A model generated the notes under the pieces. It saw only the letters and a program-made list of their open reading frames with translations. It was not told the DNA's origin and searched no databases. A program made the translations under genes and the position numbers. Source: Nitrospira sp. (GTDB lineage Bacteria; Nitrospirota; Nitrospiria; Nitrospirales; Nitrospiraceae). Taken from it: a DNA stretch of 64,000 bases. The stretch spans positions 38,761 through 102,760 of the forward strand of contig JANDJL010000008.1 of the NCBI GenBank assembly GCA_024330965.1, read 5' to 3'. Shown here piece after piece: positions 34,856 through 43,622 of the stretch. The number at the start of each line of letters is the position of its first letter. Within the stretch, counting starts at the first letter, position 1.

Positions 34856-35128
34856 ATGTCGTTGATGCACCTCGTCACGGATGCTGAAAAGGAAGGAAAA
34901 GCTGATCCTGCCGAACAGCGGATTTCTCCCTGGCTCATCTGGGGTTATGTGGTGGGAGGCGCCGTCCTTGTGGCGGCGGTGGGGACCTGGTTGGTGTGGT
35001 TTGCGATCTCCATTCAGCGCACCTTTGACGATGAGGCCATACGAGCTGCCTGCGAACGGACGATGCCGGAGAAAGTGCAACGGTGTGTTGATACAGTCAT
35101 CCTTCAACGGGGCGGGGGAAAACGATGA
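34856..35128 (+). CDS. Small single-pass membrane protein
   Basis: A 90-aa protein of unknown function. A charged N-terminus of about 25 residues is followed by one membrane helix (WLIWGYVVGGAVLVAAVGTW, about residues 26-50) and a 35-residue C-terminal part with two Cys (AACERTMPEKVQRCVD), which could form a disulfide outside the cytoplasm. The stop overlaps the ATG of the barrel gene (ATGA at 35125-35128), so translation is probably coupled and the protein may help the barrel or share its regulation. Confidence 0.65.
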   Translation: MSLMHLVTDAEKEGKADPAEQRISPWLIWGYVVGGAVLVAAVGTWLVWFAISIQRTFDDEAIRAACERTMPEKVQRCVDTVILQRGGGKR

Positions 35129-36159
35129 AAAAGACAAGTCTCCGATTTCACCATGGGCTGTGCATCGTGGCCCTGGTTGTCGGTTGTACGACGCCGGCGA
35201 CCTTCTCCATTGCTCAAGACGATCTGGCGGATAGACGGCTAAGGGTGGAGGTAGGCCTTGGTACTTGGCTGAGTGTGGGGGAAACGACCTGGAGCCACAA
35301 TGCTTCAGTGGTTTCCCCTTTTGGGAATCCGACATCCCGCTTAACGTATGAAGACCATTCAGCCAATGTCGTGGAGTTGACCGCTAAGGTACGGGTGGGG
35401 CCGCGATGGTTTGGGCAGTTCAACATCGGTGGCGCTCGTATCGGAGGAGGGAGGCTGACGGACGACGATTTTCTGGTCCAGGACGGAGGGAATCCGTCCC
35501 TGCGGACTCACAGTGATATTGATGGTTCTGGCCTCTGGTATTTGAATATGGACGTGGGCGCTCAGGTCCTTGAGTTTCACGAGGGACGGGGAAGTGTGGA
35601 GGCGATGGGCGGCTTTCAGTATTGGCGGCAGCGGCATCGTGCTTTTGGTGTGCGCCAAGTATCCTGCTCGGCGGCGGGGGCTTCTATCGATCTTGATCCG
35701 GTCATGCCCGGCGTCAATCCTCTGTGTGTGCCGGGAGCTTCTCCAATATCCAGCGGCGTTCTTGCCATTTCCAATACCAACACGTGGTATTCGCTTCGGA
35801 CCGGCGTTCACGCCGACTATCGTCTTGTTCGCTGGTTGAGTTTGCGCGGCTCCATCATTGTCAAACCGATTAATTTTTTCACGAACGACGATACGCACCA
35901 TCTTCGTGTGCCAAGCGAATTCCAAGATCCTAGTTTTACGATGAGAGGCATTGGGTTCGGGGCGGATGCCGATGTCACGGCGACGGTCTCGTTGACCAGC
36001 TCGTTTTCCGGTTACGTGGGCTACCGTGTCTGGTGGAACCGTCTGATCGATGGAACTTGGAAGGGCCACCAGGCTGATGGGCGGTCGTTTTCCTATCCCC
36101 TGACTGAGATGGAATCGCTGCGGCACGGGCTGACAGCAGGCATTCTGTACCGGTTCTAG
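35125..36159 (+). CDS. Outer-membrane beta-barrel protein (Lpg1974-like layout)
   Basis: A 344-aa exported protein. A signal peptide (basic start, hydrophobic LCIVALVVGC, then TTPATFSIAQ) precedes alternating amphipathic beta strands rich in Gly, Tyr and Trp (VEVGLGTWLSVGETTW, WFGQFNIGGARIGGGRL, LSGYVGYRVWW-type patterns). It ends in YRF, the outer-membrane insertion signal. Two Cys in the middle (QVSCSAAG and NPLCVPG) may form a disulfide. The layout resembles the Lpg1974 major outer-membrane family, but I cannot assign a cargo. It is coupled to the small membrane protein upstream and convergent with the helicase gene. Confidence 0.7.
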   Translation: MKKTSLRFHHGLCIVALVVGCTTPATFSIAQDDLADRRLRVEVGLGTWLSVGETTWSHNASVVSPFGNPTSRLTYEDHSANVVELTAKVRVGPRWFGQFNIGGARIGGGRLTDDDFLVQDGGNPSLRTHSDIDGSGLWYLNMDVGAQVLEFHEGRGSVEAMGGFQYWRQRHRAFGVRQVSCSAAGASIDLDPVMPGVNPLCVPGASPISSGVLAISNTNTWYSLRTGVHADYRLVRWLSLRGSIIVKPINFFTNDDTHHLRVPSEFQDPSFTMRGIGFGADADVTATVSLTSSFSGYVGYRVWWNRLIDGTWKGHQADGRSFSYPLTEMESLRHGLTAGILYRF

Positions 36160-36162
36160 GCG

Positions 36163-37233
36163 TTACCGCCGTGGCCGTCCGGACGGCAGGGTCTCTTCCT
36201 CGTATTGCATGAACAGTCGCTTGGCTTCTGGGTGAATGTGATTGGGATGGCCGTAGGGGATCGACGCCGTCTTAAAGAGCGGCACCAATTTGCCGTTGGG
36301 ATGAAGATAGCCCGCGCGGAGCGGCACGGTGCGTTTGTTATGCCGGATCAAGCGGCAGGTCGTTGTGCGGATCGACGACAACCAGTCGGCGATGTCCTGG
36401 GGATTGCCGATGGAGGCCGAAAGCAGCAACAGTCTGGCCTGCGACGGGCAGAAGATGATGGTTTCTTCCCAGACGACGCCTCGCTCCGGATCCGCGAGGT
36501 ACTGCGATTCGTCCAAGATGACGAGCCCTAGGGTATCCAGCCGCACGTCGATTTCGCCGCTCGCCGCATCATACAGCAGGTTTCGTAAAATCTCCGTCGT
36601 CATGATCAGCAGGGGAGCCTGGCCGTTTTCCTGTCGATCACCGGTGAGAATCCCCACCTTCTCAGGCCCGAAAAGACGGGAAAATTCGGTAAACTTGGTG
36701 TTGGACAAGGCCTTGAGCGGTGACGTGTAGATGACCGTGCGATTGTCCTCCATGGCCCGGCGGGCTGCTTCGATCGCCACGTAGGTTTTTCCGCTTCCAG
36801 TCGGCACGCTCACCACCACATCGCCTTCAGCCAGGGCAGCCAAGGCTTCGACCTGCCAAGGATCGGGGACGAATGGTTGAGGAGGGGGGACGCCGATCCC
36901 TTCTAGCCAGCTTGCGAGAGAAACGGCCGGTCCGCCCGTGTCCGGCTCTCCTCCCGTGGTCGGGGGGTGTTGGCGTTTGGGAGGGGTGGGCGCCGCTTCT
37001 TCTTTTCGCCGTGCGGGAGTCCTGGGCCGTTGAGGAAGAGCCTGCCGCTCGGCGATCAATGTTTGTAAATCTGATTCAAGGCCCGCTAGATTTTGACTTG
37101 AATGTTGGAGTAGGAGTTCGATCAGTCGCCGTTTGCCGGCACGAAAATGCCGGTGCACCCGTCCCCGCGCCAGGCGATGAAGCAGCGAAACCGGCTGTTG
37201 CGCCAGGAGTTGTTCGAGTTCGTCTGTCGTCAT
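36163..37233 (-). CDS. Ski2-like helicase, N-terminal half (RecA1 domain only)
   Basis: A 356-aa protein that is only the first half of a superfamily 2 helicase. A basic N-terminal domain and Pro-rich linker lead to RecA1, with the Q-type region PFVPDPWQVEAL, Walker A PTGSGKT (residues 144-150), YTSPLKALSNTKF (Ia), MTTEILRNLL (Ic), VILDESQYL (motif II, residues 241-244) and LLLSASIGN (III). It ends about 80 residues later with no RecA2. The matching RecA2 half is a separate gene lying upstream in the transcript. It needs that partner for ATPase activity, because the arginine fingers are in RecA2. Confidence 0.85.
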   Translation of the reverse strand: MTTDELEQLLAQQPVSLLHRLARGRVHRHFRAGKRRLIELLLQHSSQNLAGLESDLQTLIAERQALPQRPRTPARRKEEAAPTPPKRQHPPTTGGEPDTGGPAVSLASWLEGIGVPPPQPFVPDPWQVEALAALAEGDVVVSVPTGSGKTYVAIEAARRAMEDNRTVIYTSPLKALSNTKFTEFSRLFGPEKVGILTGDRQENGQAPLLIMTTEILRNLLYDAASGEIDVRLDTLGLVILDESQYLADPERGVVWEETIIFCPSQARLLLLSASIGNPQDIADWLSSIRTTTCRLIRHNKRTVPLRAGYLHPNGKLVPLFKTASIPYGHPNHIHPEAKRLFMQYEEETLPSGRPRR

Positions 37234-37328
37234 GGTTGCGCCTCACCATCGATCATCATAACGTCTCCCCCACGAAAATGCTTCGGCAGGCGGTATGCAC
37301 GTTGAGGCATGGTCACGTGGGTCTTCAT
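37230..37328 (-). CDS. 32-aa micro-ORF bridging the two helicase half genes
   Basis: A frame of 32 codons whose ATG (37328-37326) overlaps the stop of the RecA2-half gene as ATGA, and whose TGA overlaps the ATG of the RecA1-half gene, again as ATGA. GGAGG lies 7 nt upstream of its ATG. The peptide starts MKTHVTMPQRAYRLPKHFRG and is basic in the middle. Two exact junctions and a ribosome site make it likely that ribosomes read it; whether the peptide acts or only couples translation is unknown. No known family. Confidence 0.6.
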   Translation of the reverse strand: MKTHVTMPQRAYRLPKHFRGGDVMMIDGEAQP

Positions 37329-39181
37329 GGCAGTTCCTCCAGCACACCGCGCCGAATGAGGGCGATGGCTTTTGAAGCCGTGTCCGCCAGGCCTGGGTGC
37401 GTGGCATGCAAGGCGTGGATCTGTGAGAGAAACTCCAATGTTCTGGCCAGCAGGCGATAGAGATCCCCTTCGGCCATGGTGGTCAAGCGGCAGAGTCCAA
37501 TCCATGTTAGTTGAGGATCGGCCACCCACCGCTCGGCAATGGCTGCAACATCAGCCCTGAGGAGTGGAGGATCTTCGTAGGGGGAGAGGCTCTCGGCCAA
37601 TTTCCGTACTTGGCCCAACAATGAACTGAGGCCCGGGCTGATACGGGGGAACGAGCCGGGACGGTCGTCGTCGTGCGCGATACTGGAGAGGATGCCAGTG
37701 AGGATGGCAGGCTCGATGCCGCTGAACGCTTCGGCCCGGATCAATTCCGTGATCAACAATGAATGGTCGATGCGGATCAATCGCGCCCATTCGCCGTCAG
37801 CCGTCAGTTGAGCGGAGGAGGTCAAATAGCCGAATTTCTGGAGCACGTCGACACGCTCTTGAAACCGATGCCACAGACTGGCGCGGAGGGCTTGGATGGA
37901 TTTGACATAGCGTTGCTGTTCCTGTCGGAGCCGGTGGGCGATGGCGAAATCTTTCTGACAGGCCGGACGGGAGGGACAGGTCGGACACGGAAAGTCACCG
38001 AGGGACTGAACGACGGTGTCGGGAAGGGGGACCGATTCTTGGGAAACCAAAATCGGCAGAATCGGCAGTCGTGGAGGGAGTTCCGTCAGTTGATAGCAGA
38101 GCTCGTCAAAGGATGCCGCCGAACACCAGGGAAACGAGGAGGTTTCTTCGCAGTCGAACACTCGGTCGAAAATCTCGACGACGGCAGCGGCAGGACATTC
38201 CGTCACGGTGCCATTCGGCCGGAGTACCGAAATCATGGGATGCCGCTGGCCCTTGCTGCGATATTGCCGGAGGACAATCCCGCGCCCGCGGGCCAGGCCG
38301 ACCACTCGTCCCGGCGTCATGAAGTGAAAGCGCGCCGACAGCTCCGGCGATTCATGGTGGGGCTGGTGGCGTTGGGGGCGTTGCCGGCGGGCTTGATCGA
38401 AGGTCTGCCATTGCGTGATCCAATCAGTACAAATTCGAGGGCCGAACGGTTCCATCTGAACGTGCAGCGCGTCCAGTTTGCGTTCCAATGATTCGGCGCG
38501 TCGGTTCAGTTGAAACTGAGCAAAACTCTTGGCCAGAATCGACTGGATTTGCTCTAAGGGGTGAGCCTTCAAGAGGTTGAGCACCATCGGATAGGTGATG
38601 GTGAATTGACTCTCGATAGGTTCCGGATGGCCGGTCAATCCTTTAGTGAGCACGCTCAGGTCAATATAGGGCGAAGGGGCTATGACGGCGAATCCGACTT
38701 GGTCTTTGCCGCGTCGTCCTGCTCGTCCGGCGATTTGTTGTACTTCACCGATCGTCAGATCCGTAAAGTCTCGTGCCTTGCGAATGCTGGATTGGGTGAT
38801 GACCACGGTGCGGGCGGGAAAGTCCACGCCGGCGGCCAACGTGGTCGTAGCGAACACGGCGTCGAGGCAGCCTTGTCTCATCAGTTCTTCAACAGCGATT
38901 TTCCAGGAGGGCAGATGTCCCGCGTGGTGTGCCGCGACACCGATCCGCCGTACTGTCGGGATGAGTGGGTGATCCGCGACACTTGGGTACTGAGCGATCA
39001 CCTGCTGGAGGACGGCATCGATGGCTTCTTGACGAACGGGGGGGAGAACGATATCGGCGTGGTCGAAAGATTCCATGGCCTCGTCGCAGGCACGACGTGA
39101 TGTCAAAAATACAATGGCGGGAGTCAGGTGTTTCTGGCGCAGGGCGGTGATCAGGTCAACCGGATGAATTGATGGCGGCAT
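37325..39181 (-). CDS. Ski2-like helicase, C-terminal half (RecA2 and accessory domains)
   Basis: A 618-aa protein beginning directly with RecA2: TPAIVFLTSRRACDEAM (IV), VFATTTLAAGVDFPARTVVI (V) and VQQIAGRAGRRG (VI, with both arginine fingers). A long C-terminal part resembles the winged-helix, ratchet and accessory domains of Ski2-type enzymes, including a four-Cys cluster (FPCPTCPSRPACQKDF). It has no Walker A, which is encoded in the downstream gene at 36163. The ATG at 39181 lies 26 bp inside the end of glgC. Together the two products would amount to one helicase of about 975 aa, encoded in swapped order. Confidence 0.85.
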   Translation of the reverse strand: MPPSIHPVDLITALRQKHLTPAIVFLTSRRACDEAMESFDHADIVLPPVRQEAIDAVLQQVIAQYPSVADHPLIPTVRRIGVAAHHAGHLPSWKIAVEELMRQGCLDAVFATTTLAAGVDFPARTVVITQSSIRKARDFTDLTIGEVQQIAGRAGRRGKDQVGFAVIAPSPYIDLSVLTKGLTGHPEPIESQFTITYPMVLNLLKAHPLEQIQSILAKSFAQFQLNRRAESLERKLDALHVQMEPFGPRICTDWITQWQTFDQARRQRPQRHQPHHESPELSARFHFMTPGRVVGLARGRGIVLRQYRSKGQRHPMISVLRPNGTVTECPAAAVVEIFDRVFDCEETSSFPWCSAASFDELCYQLTELPPRLPILPILVSQESVPLPDTVVQSLGDFPCPTCPSRPACQKDFAIAHRLRQEQQRYVKSIQALRASLWHRFQERVDVLQKFGYLTSSAQLTADGEWARLIRIDHSLLITELIRAEAFSGIEPAILTGILSSIAHDDDRPGSFPRISPGLSSLLGQVRKLAESLSPYEDPPLLRADVAAIAERWVADPQLTWIGLCRLTTMAEGDLYRLLARTLEFLSQIHALHATHPGLADTASKAIALIRRGVLEELP

Positions 39182-40397
39182 GCAGGTTCATTCCCTTTGA
39201 AATCACGACGATGCCGGAATCCGTCACTTTGAATCGTTTGGCGTCGGCCTCGCGGTCGTACCCGATTTCTGTGTGAGGAGGGATTGTGACGTCTTTGTCG
39301 ATGATCGCTCGTTTGATGCGGCTGTGATGGCCGATCTGCACGTTGTCCATGAGGATGGATTCCCGGACGTCGGCGTGATCTTGCACCCTGACGTTGGGTG
39401 AAAGAATCGAATTTTGTACCCGTGCACCGGAGATGATGCACCCACCGCTGACGATGGAATCAAGAGCGACTCCCATCCGGCCCCCTTGAAAATCTTGGGC
39501 GAACACGAATTTGGCCGGGGGAAATTGACCTTGATACGTGCGGATCGGCCACTCGGGATCATATAAATTGAACTGCGGATCCACGGAGACGAGGTCCATG
39601 TTGGCTTCCCAGTAGGCGTCCAACGTGCCGATGTCGCGCCAATACTGAATCGCTTTCTTGTTGGCGTCCTGAAACTTGAAGGCGTAGACGCGGTGTTGCC
39701 CGATCATCCGAGGGATGATGTTCCTGCCGAAATCATGGGCGCCCCCTTCTTGGGCGTCCGCGATGAGATGTTCCCGAATGGCCTTGGTCCGAAACAGATA
39801 GATCCCCATTGAAGCAAAGGCATGGGTCGGGTCGTTCGGCAACGGAGTGGGGTGGGCCGGCTTTTCATCGAAGCGGGTGATGCGATGGTCTTCATCCACG
39901 GAGATAACCCCGAAACGAGAGGCTTCTTCAATGGGGATGTCAATCGCGCCGACGACGGCGTCAGCCTGTTTGGCGATCAGCCAGTAGTACATCTCGGCAT
40001 AGTTCATCTTGTAAATATGATCCCCGGCGAGCACGAGGATGAATTCTGGATTCTCCGCGTCGATCAGAAAGAGGTTTTGATAGACCGCGTCGGCAGTACC
40101 TTTGTACCAATCCTCGCTGATGCGCTGCTGGGGCGGCACCGAGGCGATATATTCCCCCAACTCGGCGTTCAAGACATTCCACCCCATTCGGATGTGCCGG
40201 TCGAGCGAGTGGGATTTATATTGGATCAGCACGACGATTTTACGAAGCCCCGAGTTCAGGCAATTGCTCAAGGTGAAGTCGATGATCCGATACTTCCCTC
40301 CGAACGGGACGGCCGGCTTGGCCCGTTGCTCCGTCAGGGGATAGAGCCGCTCTCCCTTGCCTCCGGCGAGGATCATCGTAAAGATTTTCTTCATCAT
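39156..40397 (-). CDS. glgC: Glucose-1-phosphate adenylyltransferase
   Basis: A 413-aa ADP-glucose pyrophosphorylase, the first committed enzyme of bacterial glycogen synthesis. The nucleotide motif LAGGKGERLYPLTEQRAKPA, FGGKYRIIDFTLSNCLNSG, the IVLAGDHIYKMNY-type site and the C-terminal left-handed helix (VRESILMDNVQIGHHSRIKR) are present. The start at 40397 (MMKKIFTM) is chosen over upstream open sequence because it fits the family. Its 3' end overlaps the RecA2-half helicase gene by 26 bp. glgA and glgB are not here. The glycogen link is notable given the CBM48 proteins at 30-31 kb. Confidence 0.93.
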   Translation of the reverse strand: MMKKIFTMILAGGKGERLYPLTEQRAKPAVPFGGKYRIIDFTLSNCLNSGLRKIVVLIQYKSHSLDRHIRMGWNVLNAELGEYIASVPPQQRISEDWYKGTADAVYQNLFLIDAENPEFILVLAGDHIYKMNYAEMYYWLIAKQADAVVGAIDIPIEEASRFGVISVDEDHRITRFDEKPAHPTPLPNDPTHAFASMGIYLFRTKAIREHLIADAQEGGAHDFGRNIIPRMIGQHRVYAFKFQDANKKAIQYWRDIGTLDAYWEANMDLVSVDPQFNLYDPEWPIRTYQGQFPPAKFVFAQDFQGGRMGVALDSIVSGGCIISGARVQNSILSPNVRVQDHADVRESILMDNVQIGHHSRIKRAIIDKDVTIPPHTEIGYDREADAKRFKVTDSGIVVISKGMNLHAAINSSG

Positions 40398-40527
40398 CGG
40401 ATGAAATTCTAACAGGACCGTCGGGAAATAGGAAGAAAGGGGAATCGTTGACTTACCGAGGGCATCAGATGATACTGGCCTCTGCGTGCACGGTCCTTTC
40501 GGAGGCGCCTTGAAAAAAGGAGCGACT

Positions 40528-40824
40528 ATGAAGCGAGATGTTCTGGTGGAGGCTCTCCAACAGACCCATCGATCCGGAGAAACATCTTCTCTTCGCCCCA
40601 ACTTCATGAACGACATGGCATGGCGTCTGGATCGCCTGGAGGGGCAGCTCAAACGGTTGTCCGAGTTGGTGCGGGACCATGCCGAGGATATGGATCGTCT
40701 GGTGCGGATCGTCGCGGAGGATCGGGACATCATCCGCCGCCAATTGCTCCAAAAACACCGTGAGAAAGTTCGGGCTAGGAAGCATGTGCGAGAAGCCATG
40801 TCCAGGGCGGGGCTGAAAGACTGA
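40528..40824 (+). CDS. Small coiled-coil protein of unknown function
   Basis: A 98-aa soluble, strongly charged protein. The middle and end (about residues 28-98) form heptad-like helices (MAWRLDRLEGQLKRLSELVR, HAEDMDRLVRIVAEDRDII) ending in a basic tail (REKVRARKHVREAMSR). The ATG at 40528 follows AAAAAAGGAGCGACT, a strong ribosome site. It is divergent from glgC, with which it shares a 130-bp promoter region. It may be a nucleoid- or RNA-associated helper, but nothing in the sequence fixes a function. Confidence 0.65.
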   Translation: MKRDVLVEALQQTHRSGETSSLRPNFMNDMAWRLDRLEGQLKRLSELVRDHAEDMDRLVRIVAEDRDIIRRQLLQKHREKVRARKHVREAMSRAGLKD

Positions 40825-41011
40825 GTGTTTTACTACCGGTATTCCGGCCGGTTTCGCGGGCTTGATCAATGGAGTCTCCAGCACAAGGCGACTCGTATCC
40901 GTACAGAGAGAGAACAGCCGGTTTGGACAAGATCGGGCATCCGTTCGGCTGTTCATTGTCACGGACAATCTCACCGACTCTTCTAAAAATTGTCTCTTCC
41001 GAGGCTGATCC

Positions 41012-42361
41012 ATGAAGAAAGCCTGTGTACGGTCCTGTTTGCCCTACGGGCTATTGCCGAGTCTATTGGTCTCGGCGATCTGCTGCCTCGTCGACGGCCA
41101 GGCGGCAGCCTCCGGCGTCTCGACGGATCCAGTCTTTGGAGTGCTCCCGCGGTCGGACGAGGTCGTATCGGACAAGACCCTACGATTGAGCCTTGACGAG
41201 GCGGTCGAGTTATTCCTCAGGAGGAATCTTGACCTTCTAATTGCCCGATTCGGCATTGCAATGAGTAAGGCTCAGGAGGTCACGGCGAGATTGTTTCCGA
41301 ACCCTGTAGTGTCTATCGGGATGGTAAGCTCTCCAGTCGACGGTCGAACGCTTTCGAACAGCGGGCAACTCTATCCCCAAATTCAACAGTTGTTTGAATT
41401 AGCGGGAAAACGAGGGTATCGGATCGAAGGCACCGAATTCGGTACGCAGTCGGCAGAAGCAGGTTTTGAGGACGCGGTCCGTCAGCTCGGCTTCGCGGTC
41501 AAGGATGCCTACTATCGAGTCCAGCTCGCGCGAAGACGACTCACATTGGCGGAGGAAAACAAAGAGCGCTTTTCACGTATTCTCGAGGTCAATACTATTC
41601 GGTTCAAGAAAGGATTTATTGCGGAAATCGAGCTGATTCGCATCCGGCTTCAGTACATCGATTTCCAGTCTCAAGTGATCCAGGCTCTTCAAGAGGTGGA
41701 ATCAGCCCAATCCGATCTTCGCCAACTGCTGCGGGTTTCTCCTACAACTGATTTCGAATTGACGAGCGATTTGGAGTTCAAGCAGTTGAACCTTGACCGA
41801 GCCATGTTGGGCGCCATCGCACTCGAATCTCGTCCCGATGTGCGTATGAAACAGTTCGTGCTTTCGCAACGGGAGGCCGACCTCAAGCTCGCTAAGGCGT
41901 ATCGGGTTCCCGATGTCACGGTGGGAGCCGGCTATGCCGTTCAAGGACCACGGGGACCGGACAACTCTAATCAAATTGGCATCAGTCTTGGATTCCCGCT
42001 GCCGTTGTTCAACCGGAACCAGGGCGGGATCATGCAGGCGGAGACGGCGATCCAGTTGGCTCAAGCGGATCTCTCCAAAACGTTGAACCTTGTCGAAAAT
42101 CAGGTAGATGTCGCCTATCGCAATGTAGTCCATAGCCGGCGGTTGGTCGAAGCGTACCTCAGCGGCGTGCTCGACGACGCGCGCGCGACGCTGGCGATCG
42201 TAGAACGTGCCTATGAACGGGGCGGTGCCACGCTTGTCGACTTGCTAGACGCGGCCAGAACTTCCTGGATGATCCAAGAAAACTTTATCGAGGCGCTGTT
42301 TACGTATCAGCGAAACATCCTTCAATTGGAAAACGCTGTTGGGGCAAATATCGGGATTTGA
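41012..42361 (+). CDS. TolC-family outer-membrane factor (CusC/CzcC-like)
   Basis: A 449-aa outer-membrane channel subunit of a tripartite heavy-metal efflux pump. After a signal sequence (hydrophobic LLVSAICCLV; cleavage near QAAAS) come two OEP repeats. The helical parts hold SLDEAVELFLRRNLDLLIAR, FKKGFIAEIELIRIRLQ and the C-terminal YERGGATLVDLLDAART. The adaptor gene begins at its stop, and the RND pump gene follows. The order CBA on one strand is the usual czcCBA layout. Confidence 0.9.
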   Translation: MKKACVRSCLPYGLLPSLLVSAICCLVDGQAAASGVSTDPVFGVLPRSDEVVSDKTLRLSLDEAVELFLRRNLDLLIARFGIAMSKAQEVTARLFPNPVVSIGMVSSPVDGRTLSNSGQLYPQIQQLFELAGKRGYRIEGTEFGTQSAEAGFEDAVRQLGFAVKDAYYRVQLARRRLTLAEENKERFSRILEVNTIRFKKGFIAEIELIRIRLQYIDFQSQVIQALQEVESAQSDLRQLLRVSPTTDFELTSDLEFKQLNLDRAMLGAIALESRPDVRMKQFVLSQREADLKLAKAYRVPDVTVGAGYAVQGPRGPDNSNQIGISLGFPLPLFNRNQGGIMQAETAIQLAQADLSKTLNLVENQVDVAYRNVVHSRRLVEAYLSGVLDDARATLAIVERAYERGGATLVDLLDAARTSWMIQENFIEALFTYQRNILQLENAVGANIGI

Positions 42362-42408
42362 ATGGAAAGGGAGCGGCGTTGGCTCGAGGCAAGAGCAGGA
42401 TTTCAGGA

Positions 42409-43557
42409 ATGGGGGAAAGACGGGGATGGAAGACGAATGCCTACAATAAGGTCTCGGTCTGGTTATCGGCTTTGCTGCTGCTGACGGCCTGTGGTCGTTC
42501 CGACCAGTCGTGTGATTTGACCAAAGAAAATCCTCCAGAAGGCGACAAGAGAACGGCATCGGTCACATCATCACCGCTCGTCGAAACGGCGGTCGTCGAA
42601 TGGGGGGCTTCCCATCAGAAGCTGACGCTCTTCGGCAAGGTAGCTTATGGCGAGGACCGGTACTCGCGTATCTCGTCACCGCTCCAAGGGCGGGTTATCG
42701 AGGTCCGAGCCCATCTGGGTGATCGGGTCAAGGCCGGCGATATTCTGTTGGTGGTTGACAGCCCGGATATCGCGCAAGCCTATTCGGAGTATGTGAAAGA
42801 AGATTCCGAATTGGAGTACGCCACAAGAGCGTACGAGTTAGCCAAGGACTTGTATGAGGCCAAGGCGTTAGCGCTCAAGGATCTCAAGCAAGCCGAAAAC
42901 GAGCTGGTCAAGGCGCAGGCCGAATTTCGACGAGCCAAAGAGCGTCTGCTCTCGCTGAGAATCACACCCGAAGAATTAGACAAACCGTTGGATAAACAGA
43001 CCATTACTTCGCGGTTTGAATTGAAGAGTCCGCTGACAGGGGTTGTCGTGGAGCGCGCCGTGACGCCAGGGCAATTGGTGATGGGCGAGGTTCTCTTCAC
43101 GATCGCCGATCTGGATCAATTGCAGGTGTTGGCTGATCTCTATGAGCGGGACGTGGCGCTGGTGAAGGAGGGACAGTCTGCCGTGGTCAAAGTCGAGGCG
43201 TATCCGGATATCGATTTTCCGGCCAGGATTACGGCGGTCGGCGATATCGTCGATTCCTCGACCAGAACGATCAAAGTGCGCGCGCTGGTGAACAACAAGG
43301 CTCGTTTGTTGAAGCCGGAGATGTTTGCGCGCTTGCAACTGGACCTGAGCGAGGCTGGCCGGTTTCTCATCCTGCCGCAGAAGGCGATCTTAGAAAAAGA
43401 CGGCAAACAGTTCGTGTACGTTGTGGAAAACTCCGGTCGGTATGTGAAACGGGAAGTTAAGGTTGTCAACACATCCTCCGACCAGGTTCGTGTTCTTGAA
43501 GGGGTACGTCACGGCGAGCGAGTGGTGGTCAAAGGCGCCGTGTTGATTAAGGAGTAA
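42409..43557 (+). CDS. RND efflux periplasmic adaptor (CusB/CzcB-like) lipoprotein
   Basis: A 382-aa membrane-fusion protein. The signal peptide ends in LLLTAC, so it is lipid-anchored. Then come a barrel-sandwich lipoyl half (LQGRVIEVRAHLGDRVKAGD), a helical hairpin (about residues 100-175), the second lipoyl half (FELKSPLTGVVVERAVTPGQ), a beta-barrel and a membrane-proximal domain. The ATG at 42409 follows GATTTCAGGA; a TTG at 42358 overlapping the TolC stop is an alternative. It bridges the outer-membrane channel and the RND pump. Confidence 0.9.
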   Translation: MGERRGWKTNAYNKVSVWLSALLLLTACGRSDQSCDLTKENPPEGDKRTASVTSSPLVETAVVEWGASHQKLTLFGKVAYGEDRYSRISSPLQGRVIEVRAHLGDRVKAGDILLVVDSPDIAQAYSEYVKEDSELEYATRAYELAKDLYEAKALALKDLKQAENELVKAQAEFRRAKERLLSLRITPEELDKPLDKQTITSRFELKSPLTGVVVERAVTPGQLVMGEVLFTIADLDQLQVLADLYERDVALVKEGQSAVVKVEAYPDIDFPARITAVGDIVDSSTRTIKVRALVNNKARLLKPEMFARLQLDLSEAGRFLILPQKAILEKDGKQFVYVVENSGRYVKREVKVVNTSSDQVRVLEGVRHGERVVVKGAVLIKE

Positions 43558-43622
43558 CCGACTGAAATGGGAGCCTCGATTGACCAGATCCCTGCGTGTC
43601 GCGTTTCAGGCATTATAGGCCC

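Noticed and set aside
36163..39181. Helicase split as a sequencing frameshift
   Set aside because: The two halves are in reversed order, each with its own start and stop and ATGA junctions; a frameshift would leave N-terminal before C-terminal.
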